From positions 1 through 43,641 of IMG/VR virus record IMGVR_UViG_3300048625_000093: DNA of 43,641 nt. One strand, given 5' to 3'. Of the stretch, positions 14,539 through 20,458 are shown in pieces. Position numbers and translations under genes: made by a program. Position 1 is the first letter of the stretch, and each line of letters opens with the position of its first letter. Under the pieces are notes generated by a model, which was given only the letters and a program-made list of their open reading frames with translations, was not told the origin of the DNA and ran no database searches. Source of the stretch: a virus.

Positions 14539-15092
14539 GCATTACCCTCAATCTCTCCAGCAATTCGCAACATTTCTTCCTCAATAGTTCCATCCGTGAA
14601 ATACACCTGACCCCACACATCACCGTCGATTTCCCAACGGTCAATCGTAGTGCCGGCCTCACTCGTGTAAGTCACCAACTTCTCACAACACACCTGATAC
14701 ACCTTGCCGTTGTAAAAGGCTTTCATCTCGCGAATGTGATAGTCGATAGTCTCTTGCGAGATAGTCTCTTCTGCCCCGTAGTATATGAAAGTCCCCACAT
14801 AATCACGGTCAGACATCATGTCTACGATACGAAACGCTCGCTTGTTCTCTGCCATGAGCGCGGCAACTTCCTCACGGAATTGCTCATCATCCACGATACC
14901 TTCTTGCTTTTCCACAATGTCATCACCAAGGTCGTTCGTGCCACCGTATGGTGCAAGGTAGTGACGGTTTATCACAATACGCTGAACATAAATGTCTTCC
15001 GCCCACTCACGAGGTGACTCCGCATGATTGTCATAGTATGCAACGGCTCGCGTCTTATCGTCAATCTTTACCTCATATACAGGTTCATTCAT
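14535..15092 (-). CDS. hypothetical protein, 185 aa
   Basis: Acidic protein with alternating strands (YEVKIDDKTRAVAYYDN; FRIVDMMSDRDYVGTFIYYG) and a two-Cys turn (VYQVCCEKLVTYT). The C-terminal helix (EEEMLRIAGEIEG) is strongly acidic. No catalytic motif recognised. The ATG overlaps the upstream stop by one base and the downstream membrane gene by four, so it is part of a tightly coupled set. Confidence 0.78.
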   Translation of the reverse strand: MNEPVYEVKIDDKTRAVAYYDNHAESPREWAEDIYVQRIVINRHYLAPYGGTNDLGDDIVEKQEGIVDDEQFREEVAALMAENKRAFRIVDMMSDRDYVGTFIYYGAEETISQETIDYHIREMKAFYNGKVYQVCCEKLVTYTSEAGTTIDRWEIDGDVWGQVYFTDGTIEEEMLRIAGEIEGNA

Positions 15093-15352
15093 TAGTCGTT
15101 CTCCTCATCTTCCATTGGCGGGTAAATCTCCCACACCCAAGACACCATGTAGTCAGCATCTTCCCATTCGATACCCGACTCTACGAGAGAACTTGTCAGC
15201 ATCTCGTAGTAACTCTCCGCAATCACACGCTTGTTGTAGAGAGTGTTCCACTCCTTGCCATCCCACTCTCGCACACGAACTTGCGAACCATCCACCGGGT
15301 AAGGCTCAACCTCCACCATGTAATCCTCGTACTTGTAAATCGTTTCACTCAT
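15092..15352 (-). CDS. hypothetical protein, 86 aa
   Basis: Not recognised. Tyr/Trp-rich and acidic (ETIYKYEDYMVEVEPYP; EWDGKEWNTLYNKRV), with a central helix and a C-terminus ending in Asp/Glu. The composition resembles the 185-residue neighbour (both begin with a Tyr-rich acidic strand), so the two may share an ancestor or partner. Coupled at both ends by TAATG overlaps. Confidence 0.75.
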   Translation of the reverse strand: MSETIYKYEDYMVEVEPYPVDGSQVRVREWDGKEWNTLYNKRVIAESYYEMLTSSLVESGIEWEDADYMVSWVWEIYPPMEDEEND

Positions 15353-15567
15353 TACGAAACCTCCAATTCACTAGCCAAATATTCTTTCTCGAAACGCTCC
15401 AGCGCGTCGAACCGTGAGTATCCAAAGTGAACGCCCCCCACAAGGGTAGTGTTCTTTGCGTGGTCAGCAAAGCAATCCTCGCAAGCGAAAGTCATGGAGT
15501 GGTCGTCGTAACCAATGTAACCAACAGCCTCATATTCACATTCATAAAACCATTCACAACGAGCCAT
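15352..15567 (-). CDS. zinc-finger-like protein, 71 aa
   Basis: Cys/His ligands C4, C10, C29, C32 and H36 (ARCEWFYECE ... FACEDCFADH) give a spacing of the treble-clef or B-box kind, binding one or two zinc ions. The remainder is helical. Start overlaps the upstream stop by one base. Similar small zinc proteins occur across this operon; none has a known partner. Confidence 0.75.
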   Translation of the reverse strand: MARCEWFYECEYEAVGYIGYDDHSMTFACEDCFADHAKNTTLVGGVHFGYSRFDALERFEKEYLASELEVS

Positions 15568-15680
15568 TAGATATTCCCTTCCAAACCGAACAGCGACAAC
15601 AACAGCATAGCCAAACCAATCGGCAAAGTCAAACCGACTAGCACAATCACGGTAGCCGCGACTTCACGAACAACACCCAT
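15567..15680 (-). CDS. small membrane protein, 37 aa
   Basis: Short charged N-terminus (MGVVREVAA) then a long hydrophobic helix (TVIVLVGLTLPIGLAMLLLSLF), ending GLEGNI. One transmembrane segment. Overlaps both neighbours by one base (TAATG), which supports it as a real gene. Unknown function. Confidence 0.65.
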   Translation of the reverse strand: MGVVREVAATVIVLVGLTLPIGLAMLLLSLFGLEGNI

Positions 15681-15811
15681 TAGTATCTCCCCCCCATGCG
15701 GGCAATGTTTCGCCTTGTGTTCTTCCGCTCAATCGTGAGCATTTTACTAGCCGTCTTCCGCTCCAACATCAAAGCCTTACGCTCTGCATATGTGAGTGTG
15801 TTCGTGTTCAC
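15680..15811 (-). CDS. small basic helical protein, 43 aa
   Basis: GTG start seven bases after GGGAG, with a GTGA overlap on the upstream stop. The sequence (TYAERKALMLERKTASKML, IERKNTRRNIARMGGRY) is a single basic helix, suitable for nucleic-acid or membrane-surface binding. Unknown function. Confidence 0.65.
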   Translation of the reverse strand: MNTNTLTYAERKALMLERKTASKMLTIERKNTRRNIARMGGRY

Positions 15812-16131
15812 TTGTTTCTCCCAATCATCTTCTTCATGGAAACCGCCACATCCTTGTAGTTAGGGTGACGCACAACCCAATCATTGTGCAGCACAATCTC
15901 ACCAGTCTTGCAATCCAAAACCCAATCGCCCAACCAAATCTCTCGCACGGTAGCTCGCAAAGTATTCTCGAACATCTGCCAGTAATCGTTCAGGATACGA
16001 ACCGGGTTGAGCTGTTTGCCCGTTGCATATCGTGTATCCCAATTCTCGTCGTCATGAACATCATACGAAAAGTTTGAGTCAATCACGATAGAACCATTCT
16101 TGCGAACAATCGCCATGTGCAGGTTTCTCAT
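15808..16131 (-). CDS. hypothetical protein, 107 aa
   Basis: Start placed at MRNLHMAIVRK, eight bases after AGGAGG. Beta-rich first half (AIVRKNGSIVIDSNFSYDV), a central helix (LNDYWQMFENTLRATVREIW) and a C-terminal strand with a His-rich end (HNDWVVRHPNYKDVAVSMKKM). No family recognised. Downstream of a 62-residue Cys protein with which it shares a transcript. Confidence 0.75.
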   Translation of the reverse strand: MRNLHMAIVRKNGSIVIDSNFSYDVHDDENWDTRYATGKQLNPVRILNDYWQMFENTLRATVREIWLGDWVLDCKTGEIVLHNDWVVRHPNYKDVAVSMKKMIGRNK

Positions 16132-16143
16132 AACCAATCCCTC

Positions 16144-16332
16144 CTAGTTGCCACAGTCGCAAACGCCAGCCTCGTAAGAAGCCGACGACATCACCATGAA
16201 GCAAGACTCGCAAGTGTGAAAGCCTCGCTCGAAAAACTCTTTCGTAAGACCACCGGAAACCTGAGCGACGGAAGCCGTAGGGAAACGACCAATCGTAATC
16301 ATTTTGCCAGAGTTAGAAACAACCTGAAACAT
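16144..16332 (-). CDS. small Cys-cluster protein, 62 aa
   Basis: Starts MFQVVSNSGKM after AAAGGTTG. Ends with C41-x2-C44 and C58-x-C60, four potential metal ligands. The first 30 residues form short strands. Driven by promoter copy 3; function unknown. Confidence 0.7.
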   Translation of the reverse strand: MFQVVSNSGKMITIGRFPTASVAQVSGGLTKEFFERGFHTCESCFMVMSSASYEAGVCDCGN

Positions 16333-16370
16333 GGAGCAACCTTTCGTAGAAGAACCGAACCAACAAATCG

Positions 16371-16398
16371 AACCTAGCAGCTTCTCGTGAGATGTCAA
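16371..16398 (-). promoter_or_regulatory. sigma70-type promoter, minus strand (copy 3)
   Basis: -35 TTGACA (16393-16398), 16-base spacer, -10 TAGGTT (16371-16376); GTTGGTTCGGTT lies 6 bases downstream (16353-16364). It precedes the gene starting at 16332. Confidence 0.8.
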
Positions 16399-16414
16399 AT
16401 CCCTCGTGTTTCAC

Positions 16415-16510
16415 CTACCACGCATCCTCCTCACAAAACCACATACCAGCCTCACCAACAAGCTCATCAAAGTCCAACTTACGAGAACAAACAACACAAA
16501 CAGCTTTCAT
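16415..16510 (-). CDS. small Cys protein, 31 aa
   Basis: MKAVCVVCSRKLDF ... MWFCEEDAW: a CxxC pair (5/8) plus C26 in an acidic 31-residue protein. AAAGG precedes the ATG. It is the first minus-strand gene next to the strand-switch region and follows promoter copy 4. Function unknown; weak but consistent with its Cys-cluster neighbour. Confidence 0.55.
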   Translation of the reverse strand: MKAVCVVCSRKLDFDELVGEAGMWFCEEDAW

Positions 16511-16550
16511 GAGGAAGCCTTTCATAAGAGGAAACCGAACCAACATCGAC

Positions 16551-16578
16551 AGTCTAATCGACATCGCGAGGTTGTCAA
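16551..16578 (-). promoter_or_regulatory. sigma70-type promoter, minus strand (copy 4)
   Basis: -35 TTGACA (16573-16578), 16-base spacer, -10 TAGACT (16551-16556); GTTGGTTCGGTT again 6 bases downstream (16533-16544). It is the outermost promoter of the minus-strand block. Confidence 0.8.
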
Positions 16579-16599
16579 ATCCATTGTAAATGTATGAGA

Positions 16600-16912
16600 A
16601 ACCATTATGAACCTTTACATGAAACCTGTAGGATAGCATACATAAAAACCCCCACTTATGAGAAAAACTCCCACCTCTATACACAATCAAATCACAAGAA
16701 CCCATATGATTACTGCATACAAAAAAGTATTCTCACCGTGTTACTATAAACAATGTATATAATCATATATATATATATATAGATATAGTGTATGTATGTA
16801 TAAAGCCCCCCACATTTACAAAAAACTCTCATCTCTATATATATATGAATCCCCCCACAAATGATAATCTCGCGCGTCTCTATATGTATATGATTCCATC
16901 ACAAGAGAGCCA
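16600..16912. other. AT-rich non-coding strand-switch region
   Basis: No convincing gene. The stretch holds a long alternating TA tract (about 16755-16800) and three imperfect copies of a C-run element (listed separately). Together with the DnaA boxes just to the right this resembles an origin unwinding region. Confidence 0.65.
16649..16893. repeat. three imperfect direct repeats (iteron-like)
   Basis: Copies start at 16649, 16806 and 16851. Each has a C-run followed by A/T-rich sequence and ends in TCTCTATA or CCTCTATA; on the minus strand each reads TATAGAG, about 20 variable bases, then a G-run. The second and third copies are adjacent (45-base period), the first is 157 bases away. Confidence 0.6.
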
Positions 16913-16913
16913 C

Positions 16914-16956
16914 TTATACACACCCTGTGGATAACTTATCCACACCATGTGGATAA
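16914..16956. other. DnaA-box cluster A (putative origin)
   Basis: Perfect 9-mers TTATCCACA at 16936-16944 (plus) and, as TGTGGATAA, at 16926-16934 and 16948-16956 (minus), plus a one-mismatch copy at 16914-16922. Three perfect boxes in 31 bases is far beyond chance and implies binding of host DnaA. A perfect palindrome TATACGA-AA-TCGTATA follows at 16961-16976. Confidence 0.75.
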
Positions 16957-16960
16957 CTCA

Positions 16961-16976
16961 TATACGAAATCGTATA
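16961..16976. repeat. 16-base palindrome
   Basis: TATACGA AA TCGTATA, a perfect 7-base inverted repeat with a 2-base centre, immediately right of DnaA cluster A. It may be a protein operator in the origin region. Confidence 0.55.
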
Positions 16977-17027
16977 CAATCCATTCGAATAAATCTTCGA
17001 AAATGGATCGCAGCGAAAAGGCAAAAA

Positions 17028-17052
17028 AAACCCCGCTTGCTAGGCGGGGTTT
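17028..17052 (-). terminator. strong bidirectional terminator
   Basis: AAACCCCGC-TTGCTAG-GCGGGGTTT: nine-pair stem with a 7-base loop, A-run on the left and T-run on the right, so it can work on both strands. It is just 3' of the two minus-strand genes at 17067-17785 and separates them from the operon to the left. Confidence 0.9.
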
Positions 17053-17066
17053 CTTTAGGTGACGCG

Positions 17067-17444
17067 CTACAGGCAAGTAGGGCAGTCGATTACCGTACAA
17101 GCGGTGTCATTCCACAAGTTGCTCTTGCCGGTACGGGCGGTGATGGCAATTTCGGCTAGCACCAACTCGATGTCTGCCCAAGGTGTGCGACCTGACCGGG
17201 TAATGCTAATCCCGGCGGTCTCGACCAATTCGGCGAGAGCGCTAATGCTTTTGTCAATGAACGGAAAGCGCGAGAGGTCTCGCAATTCCCGAACGCCACG
17301 AATGAACCAAGCCGGCGTGCCGACGACACCTCCATTCCGGTTCGGGAAAAACCCGGTGACGGCTCGACCATGTGAGGGGGTAACAGTCACTTGCCAGTAA
17401 AGCGAGTGAGTGATAACCGTGATTCGGTTCGTGTGCTTAGCCAT
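17067..17444 (-). CDS. hypothetical protein, 125 aa
   Basis: Not recognised. N-terminal strands (NRITVITHSLYWQVTVTPS), a Gly-rich middle (GFFPNRNGGVVGTP), a helix (KSISALAELVETAG) and a C-terminus with three Cys (C116, C121, C124 in TVIDCPTC). It is the second gene of a two-gene unit enclosed between DnaA-box clusters and closed by a strong terminator, so it might act in replication control; that is context only. Confidence 0.75.
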   Translation of the reverse strand: MAKHTNRITVITHSLYWQVTVTPSHGRAVTGFFPNRNGGVVGTPAWFIRGVRELRDLSRFPFIDKSISALAELVETAGISITRSGRTPWADIELVLAEIAITARTGKSNLWNDTACTVIDCPTCL

Positions 17445-17446
17445 GA

Positions 17447-17785
17447 TTACTTACCTGCCTTTGCGTTGGTCTTGCGTGCCGGAATGGAAGCGAGAAAACC
17501 AACAGGCTCGCCGGTCTCGCTGTTGCTGTAAAGCTCAATGACCGCCTTGGTATTCCACAAGTCAGAGATGAGCGTGTACTCGTTTGCGTCAAGCTCGCCA
17601 GTCATGATGAGAACCGACGACTTGCCTACCGTGGAAACCGTGGCGAAACCGGTCGACCATTTAGCCCAAGTGATGCCTTTCTGGGGAGCGTCTTCGATAC
17701 CACGAAGAGCCGTGAAACGCTCGCAACCCATACCGGGCTTGACGATACGGAATTTTGCCGGAACGCCGGGGGGGAACTTGCTCAT
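17447..17785 (-). CDS. hypothetical protein, 112 aa
   Basis: Starts MSKFPPGVPAKFRIV; an alternative GTG 39 bases upstream would add 13 residues (MQAPKYGCQIGYK) and cannot be excluded. Contains FTALRGIEDAPQKGITWAKWS, strands TVSTVGKSSVLIMTGEL and NTKAVIELYSNSE, and a basic C-terminus. No known family. It ends two bases before the next gene, forming a bicistronic unit between the two DnaA-box clusters. Confidence 0.68.
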   Translation of the reverse strand: MSKFPPGVPAKFRIVKPGMGCERFTALRGIEDAPQKGITWAKWSTGFATVSTVGKSSVLIMTGELDANEYTLISDLWNTKAVIELYSNSETGEPVGFLASIPARKTNAKAGK

Positions 17786-17875
17786 TTTGTAACCAATCTG
17801 GCAACCGTATTTCGGTGCTTGCACCTAGGCTAATCGCTTTTGACCGAGACACCAAAACCAAATACCTGGCCAAAC

Positions 17876-17995
17876 TTATCCACAAGGTTATGCACAGGTT
17901 TTACCCTGCAATTCCGGGCTTTTTGACTTTGCCTGTGGATAACTCCCGGGCGTGTCGCGCTCCCCCCTGTGGATAACCCTTCAGGCTGTGGATAA
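17876..17995. other. DnaA-box cluster B
   Basis: Perfect TTATCCACA at 17876-17884 (plus) and TGTGGATAA at 17934-17942, 17968-17976 and 17987-17995 (minus), plus a one-mismatch copy at 17888-17896. It lies between the bicistronic unit and the late operon, about 1 kb from cluster A, in a gene-free 258-base stretch. Confidence 0.75.
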
Positions 17996-18063
17996 CTTTG
18001 CGTGGTGGGTCGAGCCAGCTCTAGTACGAGTTATTTTTTTCTTTTTCAGTTTTGTATACGGGG

Positions 18064-18076
18064 TATATGATAGGGT
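18064..18076 (+). promoter_or_regulatory. late promoter -10 region for the terminase operon
   Basis: TATATGAT followed by TAGGGT (18071-18076), ending 6 bases before the first ATG of the plus-strand operon. The same -10 to start distance recurs at six other genes, so the transcript is probably leaderless; an AGGG at this point could also serve as a weak ribosome site. Confidence 0.55.
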
Positions 18077-18082
18077 TTCTGT

Positions 18083-18226
18083 ATGACTCCTTTACAGGTT
18101 GAACTCGCTAATGTTGAGTGGGAAATTTTTTTGATTTATAAGTCTGGGTTTGCTGCGCCTGAGAAGCTTGCTTCGTTGTGGGTTGAGGTTGACCGGCTTG
18201 ATGCGTTGGTTGTGCTTGATGGCTGA
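18083..18226 (+). CDS. small protein upstream of terminase, 47 aa
   Basis: First plus-strand gene, MTPLQVELANVEWEIF ... ALVVLDG. Helical and hydrophobic at both ends but without a clear membrane segment. Overlaps the next gene by 8 bases. Codon use is rich in TTG-Leu and T-ending codons, as in the next three genes. Unknown function, perhaps a packaging or regulatory accessory. Confidence 0.7.
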   Translation: MTPLQVELANVEWEIFLIYKSGFAAPEKLASLWVEVDRLDALVVLDG

Positions 18227-18407
18227 CGGGATTTTTTTTAATTATTGGGGTGTGACGCACGAGTTGGAGTTGGGTTTGTTTGACCGGCCGACTGTGTGGC
18301 GTGCTGTTGTTGATGGCGTTGATGAAGTTTTTTTTGATGCGTCTACGGATGCTGATGTTATTGAGTTGATTGATTTGGCGATTGGGGCGTGGGTTGCTGA
18401 TGTCTGA
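18219..18407 (+). CDS. small acidic protein, 62 aa
   Basis: Starts MADGIFFNYWGVTHELEL; longer in-frame starts overlap the whole upstream gene and are rejected. Contains GLFDRPTVWRAVVDGVDEVFF and an acidic, helical C-terminus (DADVIELIDLAIGAWV). 8-base overlaps at both ends. Unknown; located directly before the small terminase. Confidence 0.7.
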   Translation: MADGIFFNYWGVTHELELGLFDRPTVWRAVVDGVDEVFFDASTDADVIELIDLAIGAWVADV

Positions 18408-18909
18408 GTTGGTGTCGCGTTCTGCGATGGATTCGAAGTTGTTGTCGTTGGCTCGTAAGTCGCCGGCTGAGATTGCTGAGTTGACTGGGTTGGATGCTAA
18501 GTTTGTGGCGGCTCGTGTTAGTGAGTTGTTGGAGTCTCGGGATTGGTTGTCGGATAGGCAGCAGGAGCGTCTGCTTCTTGAGGAGGTTGCTGAGTTGAAG
18601 GATTTGGCGTTTGATGCTGTGCGTTCTTCGGCTGATGCGGGTGAGTTTGCGGCGACGGCTAATGTGGCGTTGCGTACTTTGAAGTTGGTGTCGGAGCGGA
18701 TTGATGCTCGGCGTAAGTTGGTGGATGCTGATATTAATGAGATTACTGCGGCGCAGGCGCGTGTGTTTGGTAAGGCTTTTGATAGGGCGTTGTCTCATAT
18801 TGTTGGTGTGTTGGGTGATGGTTTAGATTCTGCTGTGGTGGATGCCGCGGTTGCTGATGGGTTGAGGTTGGCTGTGCGCGAGTTGGATGGGCATGTCGTT
18901 TCTGAGTAG
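18400..18909 (+). CDS. terS: probable small terminase subunit
   Basis: 169 residues starting MSELVSRSAM. The N-terminal third has a helix-turn-helix-like segment (SPAEIAELTGLDAKFVAARVSELL), as in DNA-recognition domains of small terminases, followed by long helices (EEVAELKDLAFDAVRSS; LRTLKLVSERIDARRKLVDADINEI) for oligomer formation. It immediately precedes and overlaps the large terminase, the normal place. It would recognise the packaging site; identity rests on position and fold pattern because small terminases are poorly conserved. Confidence 0.7.
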   Translation: MSELVSRSAMDSKLLSLARKSPAEIAELTGLDAKFVAARVSELLESRDWLSDRQQERLLLEEVAELKDLAFDAVRSSADAGEFAATANVALRTLKLVSERIDARRKLVDADINEITAAQARVFGKAFDRALSHIVGVLGDGLDSAVVDAAVADGLRLAVRELDGHVVSE

Positions 18910-20449
18910 TGTTGTTGAGGGTGCGATTGGGGATTTGCAGGAGCGTAGCCGTAAGCGGTTGTATGAGTCTGACCCGCAGGCGTGGTTGTCTGATGTTTTG
19001 GGTAAGCGTTGGTATTCGAAGCAGGAGGAGATTGTTGCTTCGTTTATGGAGTCGCCTCGTACTGCGGTGAAGTCTGCTAATGGTTGTGGTAAGTCTGCGG
19101 TTGTTGCTGATTTGATTACTTGGCAGGTTGCTGTCTCTGACCCGCGTGAGACTTTGTGTATTGTTTCTGCGCCTACCTTGTCGCAGATTGAGAAAGTTAT
19201 TTTTGCGTATTTGAAAATTAATAAGTCTTCTGCTGGTGCACGCGGCATGGATTTGCCGGGTCGTATTACGGAGACGTTGGCGTGGAAGTTGGATGGTGAT
19301 GAGGGTTCTGAGTTCCTTGTTTTTGGTAAGCGACCGTCTGATAGGGATATTGTTTCTTCGTTTCAGGGAACTCGTAAGTTGCGTACTATGGTTTTTCTTG
19401 ACGAGGCTGGTGGTTTGCCTGCTGATATGTTTACTGCTGCGGAGGCTGTGGCGACTGGTTCGGACTCGAGGATTTTAGCGATTGGTAACCCGGACCGTCG
19501 TGGTACTGAGTTTCATAAAATTTTTACTGATTCGCATTTGTCGCAGGATTGGAATCTGCATACTATTAGTGCGTTTGATTTGCCGACGTTTACGGGTGAG
19601 GTTGTTTATCCTGATGTGAAGCAGCAAGATAATTTGTTGGCTGGGTTGACGAGTGTCGATTGGGTTGAACATAAGAAGCGCGCATGGGGTGTGGATAGCG
19701 CACGCTATAAGGCTAAGGTGTTGGGCGAGTTTCCTGACGAGGCCGATAATACTTTTTATGGTCAGGAAGTTATTGACCGCGCGTATGAGTGTGACATTGT
19801 TGAGGATGATGCTATCCGCCCAGTGTTGGGTGTTGACGTTGCGCGTTTTGGTTCGGATGAGAACCGTATGTATATTAATCAGGGCGGTCGTGTTCGTCGT
19901 TATGAGGATGGCACTGAGGATGGCGGTGCATGGTCGAAGACTGATTTGATTACGACGGCCCGTAAGGTTCATGCTGCCGCGCAGCGTGTTGGTGCGAAGC
20001 TTGTTAATGTTGACGTTAACGGTGTGGGTGGTGGTGTCGTGGATGCGTTGGTTACGTTGGATGAGTTCCGTGATGCTGTCTATGATGTGGGTGCTATTGC
20101 TGGTTCGAATGCGTCGCCCGATAATCAGCGTTGGTTTAATGCGAGGGCTTGGCATTATGATACGTTGCGTGAGAAGATGGCTGCGGGTCAGATTGATTTA
20201 GATTACAACGATAGTGATTTGCGTGAGCAGTTGATTACTCAGACTTATAAGTTCTCCGCTAAGGGGGCTGTGCAGATTACTTCGAAGGATGAGATGAAGA
20301 AGAATGGGTTATCTTCTCCTGATGCTTTGGATGCTGCGATTCTTTGTGTGATTGACTTCAATGAGTCAGATAGACCTGAGGTTGGGTCTGTTATTGAATA
20401 TGATTACGACGATGTTGATAACGCTTTCTATCGGGAATCCTTCTGGTAA
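18887..20449 (+). CDS. terL: large terminase subunit
   Basis: ATP-driven DNA packaging motor and nuclease. Walker A ANGCGKS (64-70), Walker B MVFLDE (168-173), coupling motif AIGNPD (198-203), then the RNase-H-like nuclease with GVDVARFGSDEN (D317), VNVDVNG in the second strand and SPDALDAAI near the end supplying further acidic ligands. 520 residues is normal. The start could also be the ATG two codons later; no strong ribosome site decides. Leu codons are mostly TTG, unlike the capsid genes. Confidence 0.95.
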   Translation: MGMSFLSSVVEGAIGDLQERSRKRLYESDPQAWLSDVLGKRWYSKQEEIVASFMESPRTAVKSANGCGKSAVVADLITWQVAVSDPRETLCIVSAPTLSQIEKVIFAYLKINKSSAGARGMDLPGRITETLAWKLDGDEGSEFLVFGKRPSDRDIVSSFQGTRKLRTMVFLDEAGGLPADMFTAAEAVATGSDSRILAIGNPDRRGTEFHKIFTDSHLSQDWNLHTISAFDLPTFTGEVVYPDVKQQDNLLAGLTSVDWVEHKKRAWGVDSARYKAKVLGEFPDEADNTFYGQEVIDRAYECDIVEDDAIRPVLGVDVARFGSDENRMYINQGGRVRRYEDGTEDGGAWSKTDLITTARKVHAAAQRVGAKLVNVDVNGVGGGVVDALVTLDEFRDAVYDVGAIAGSNASPDNQRWFNARAWHYDTLREKMAAGQIDLDYNDSDLREQLITQTYKFSAKGAVQITSKDEMKKNGLSSPDALDAAILCVIDFNESDRPEVGSVIEYDYDDVDNAFYRESFW

Positions 20450-20452
20450 GAT
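20447..20452 (+). promoter_or_regulatory. extended -10 element before portal
   Basis: TGG-TAAGAT: hexamer 20447-20452 with an upstream TG, 6 bases before the portal ATG and no ribosome site. It overlaps the end of the large terminase gene. Confidence 0.5.
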
Positions 20453-20458
20453 TGTTTT

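Noticed and set aside
16649-16893. T7-type promoters suggested by CTATAGAG-like bases
   Set aside because: The match is only a few bases and no single-subunit RNA polymerase is encoded in the window.
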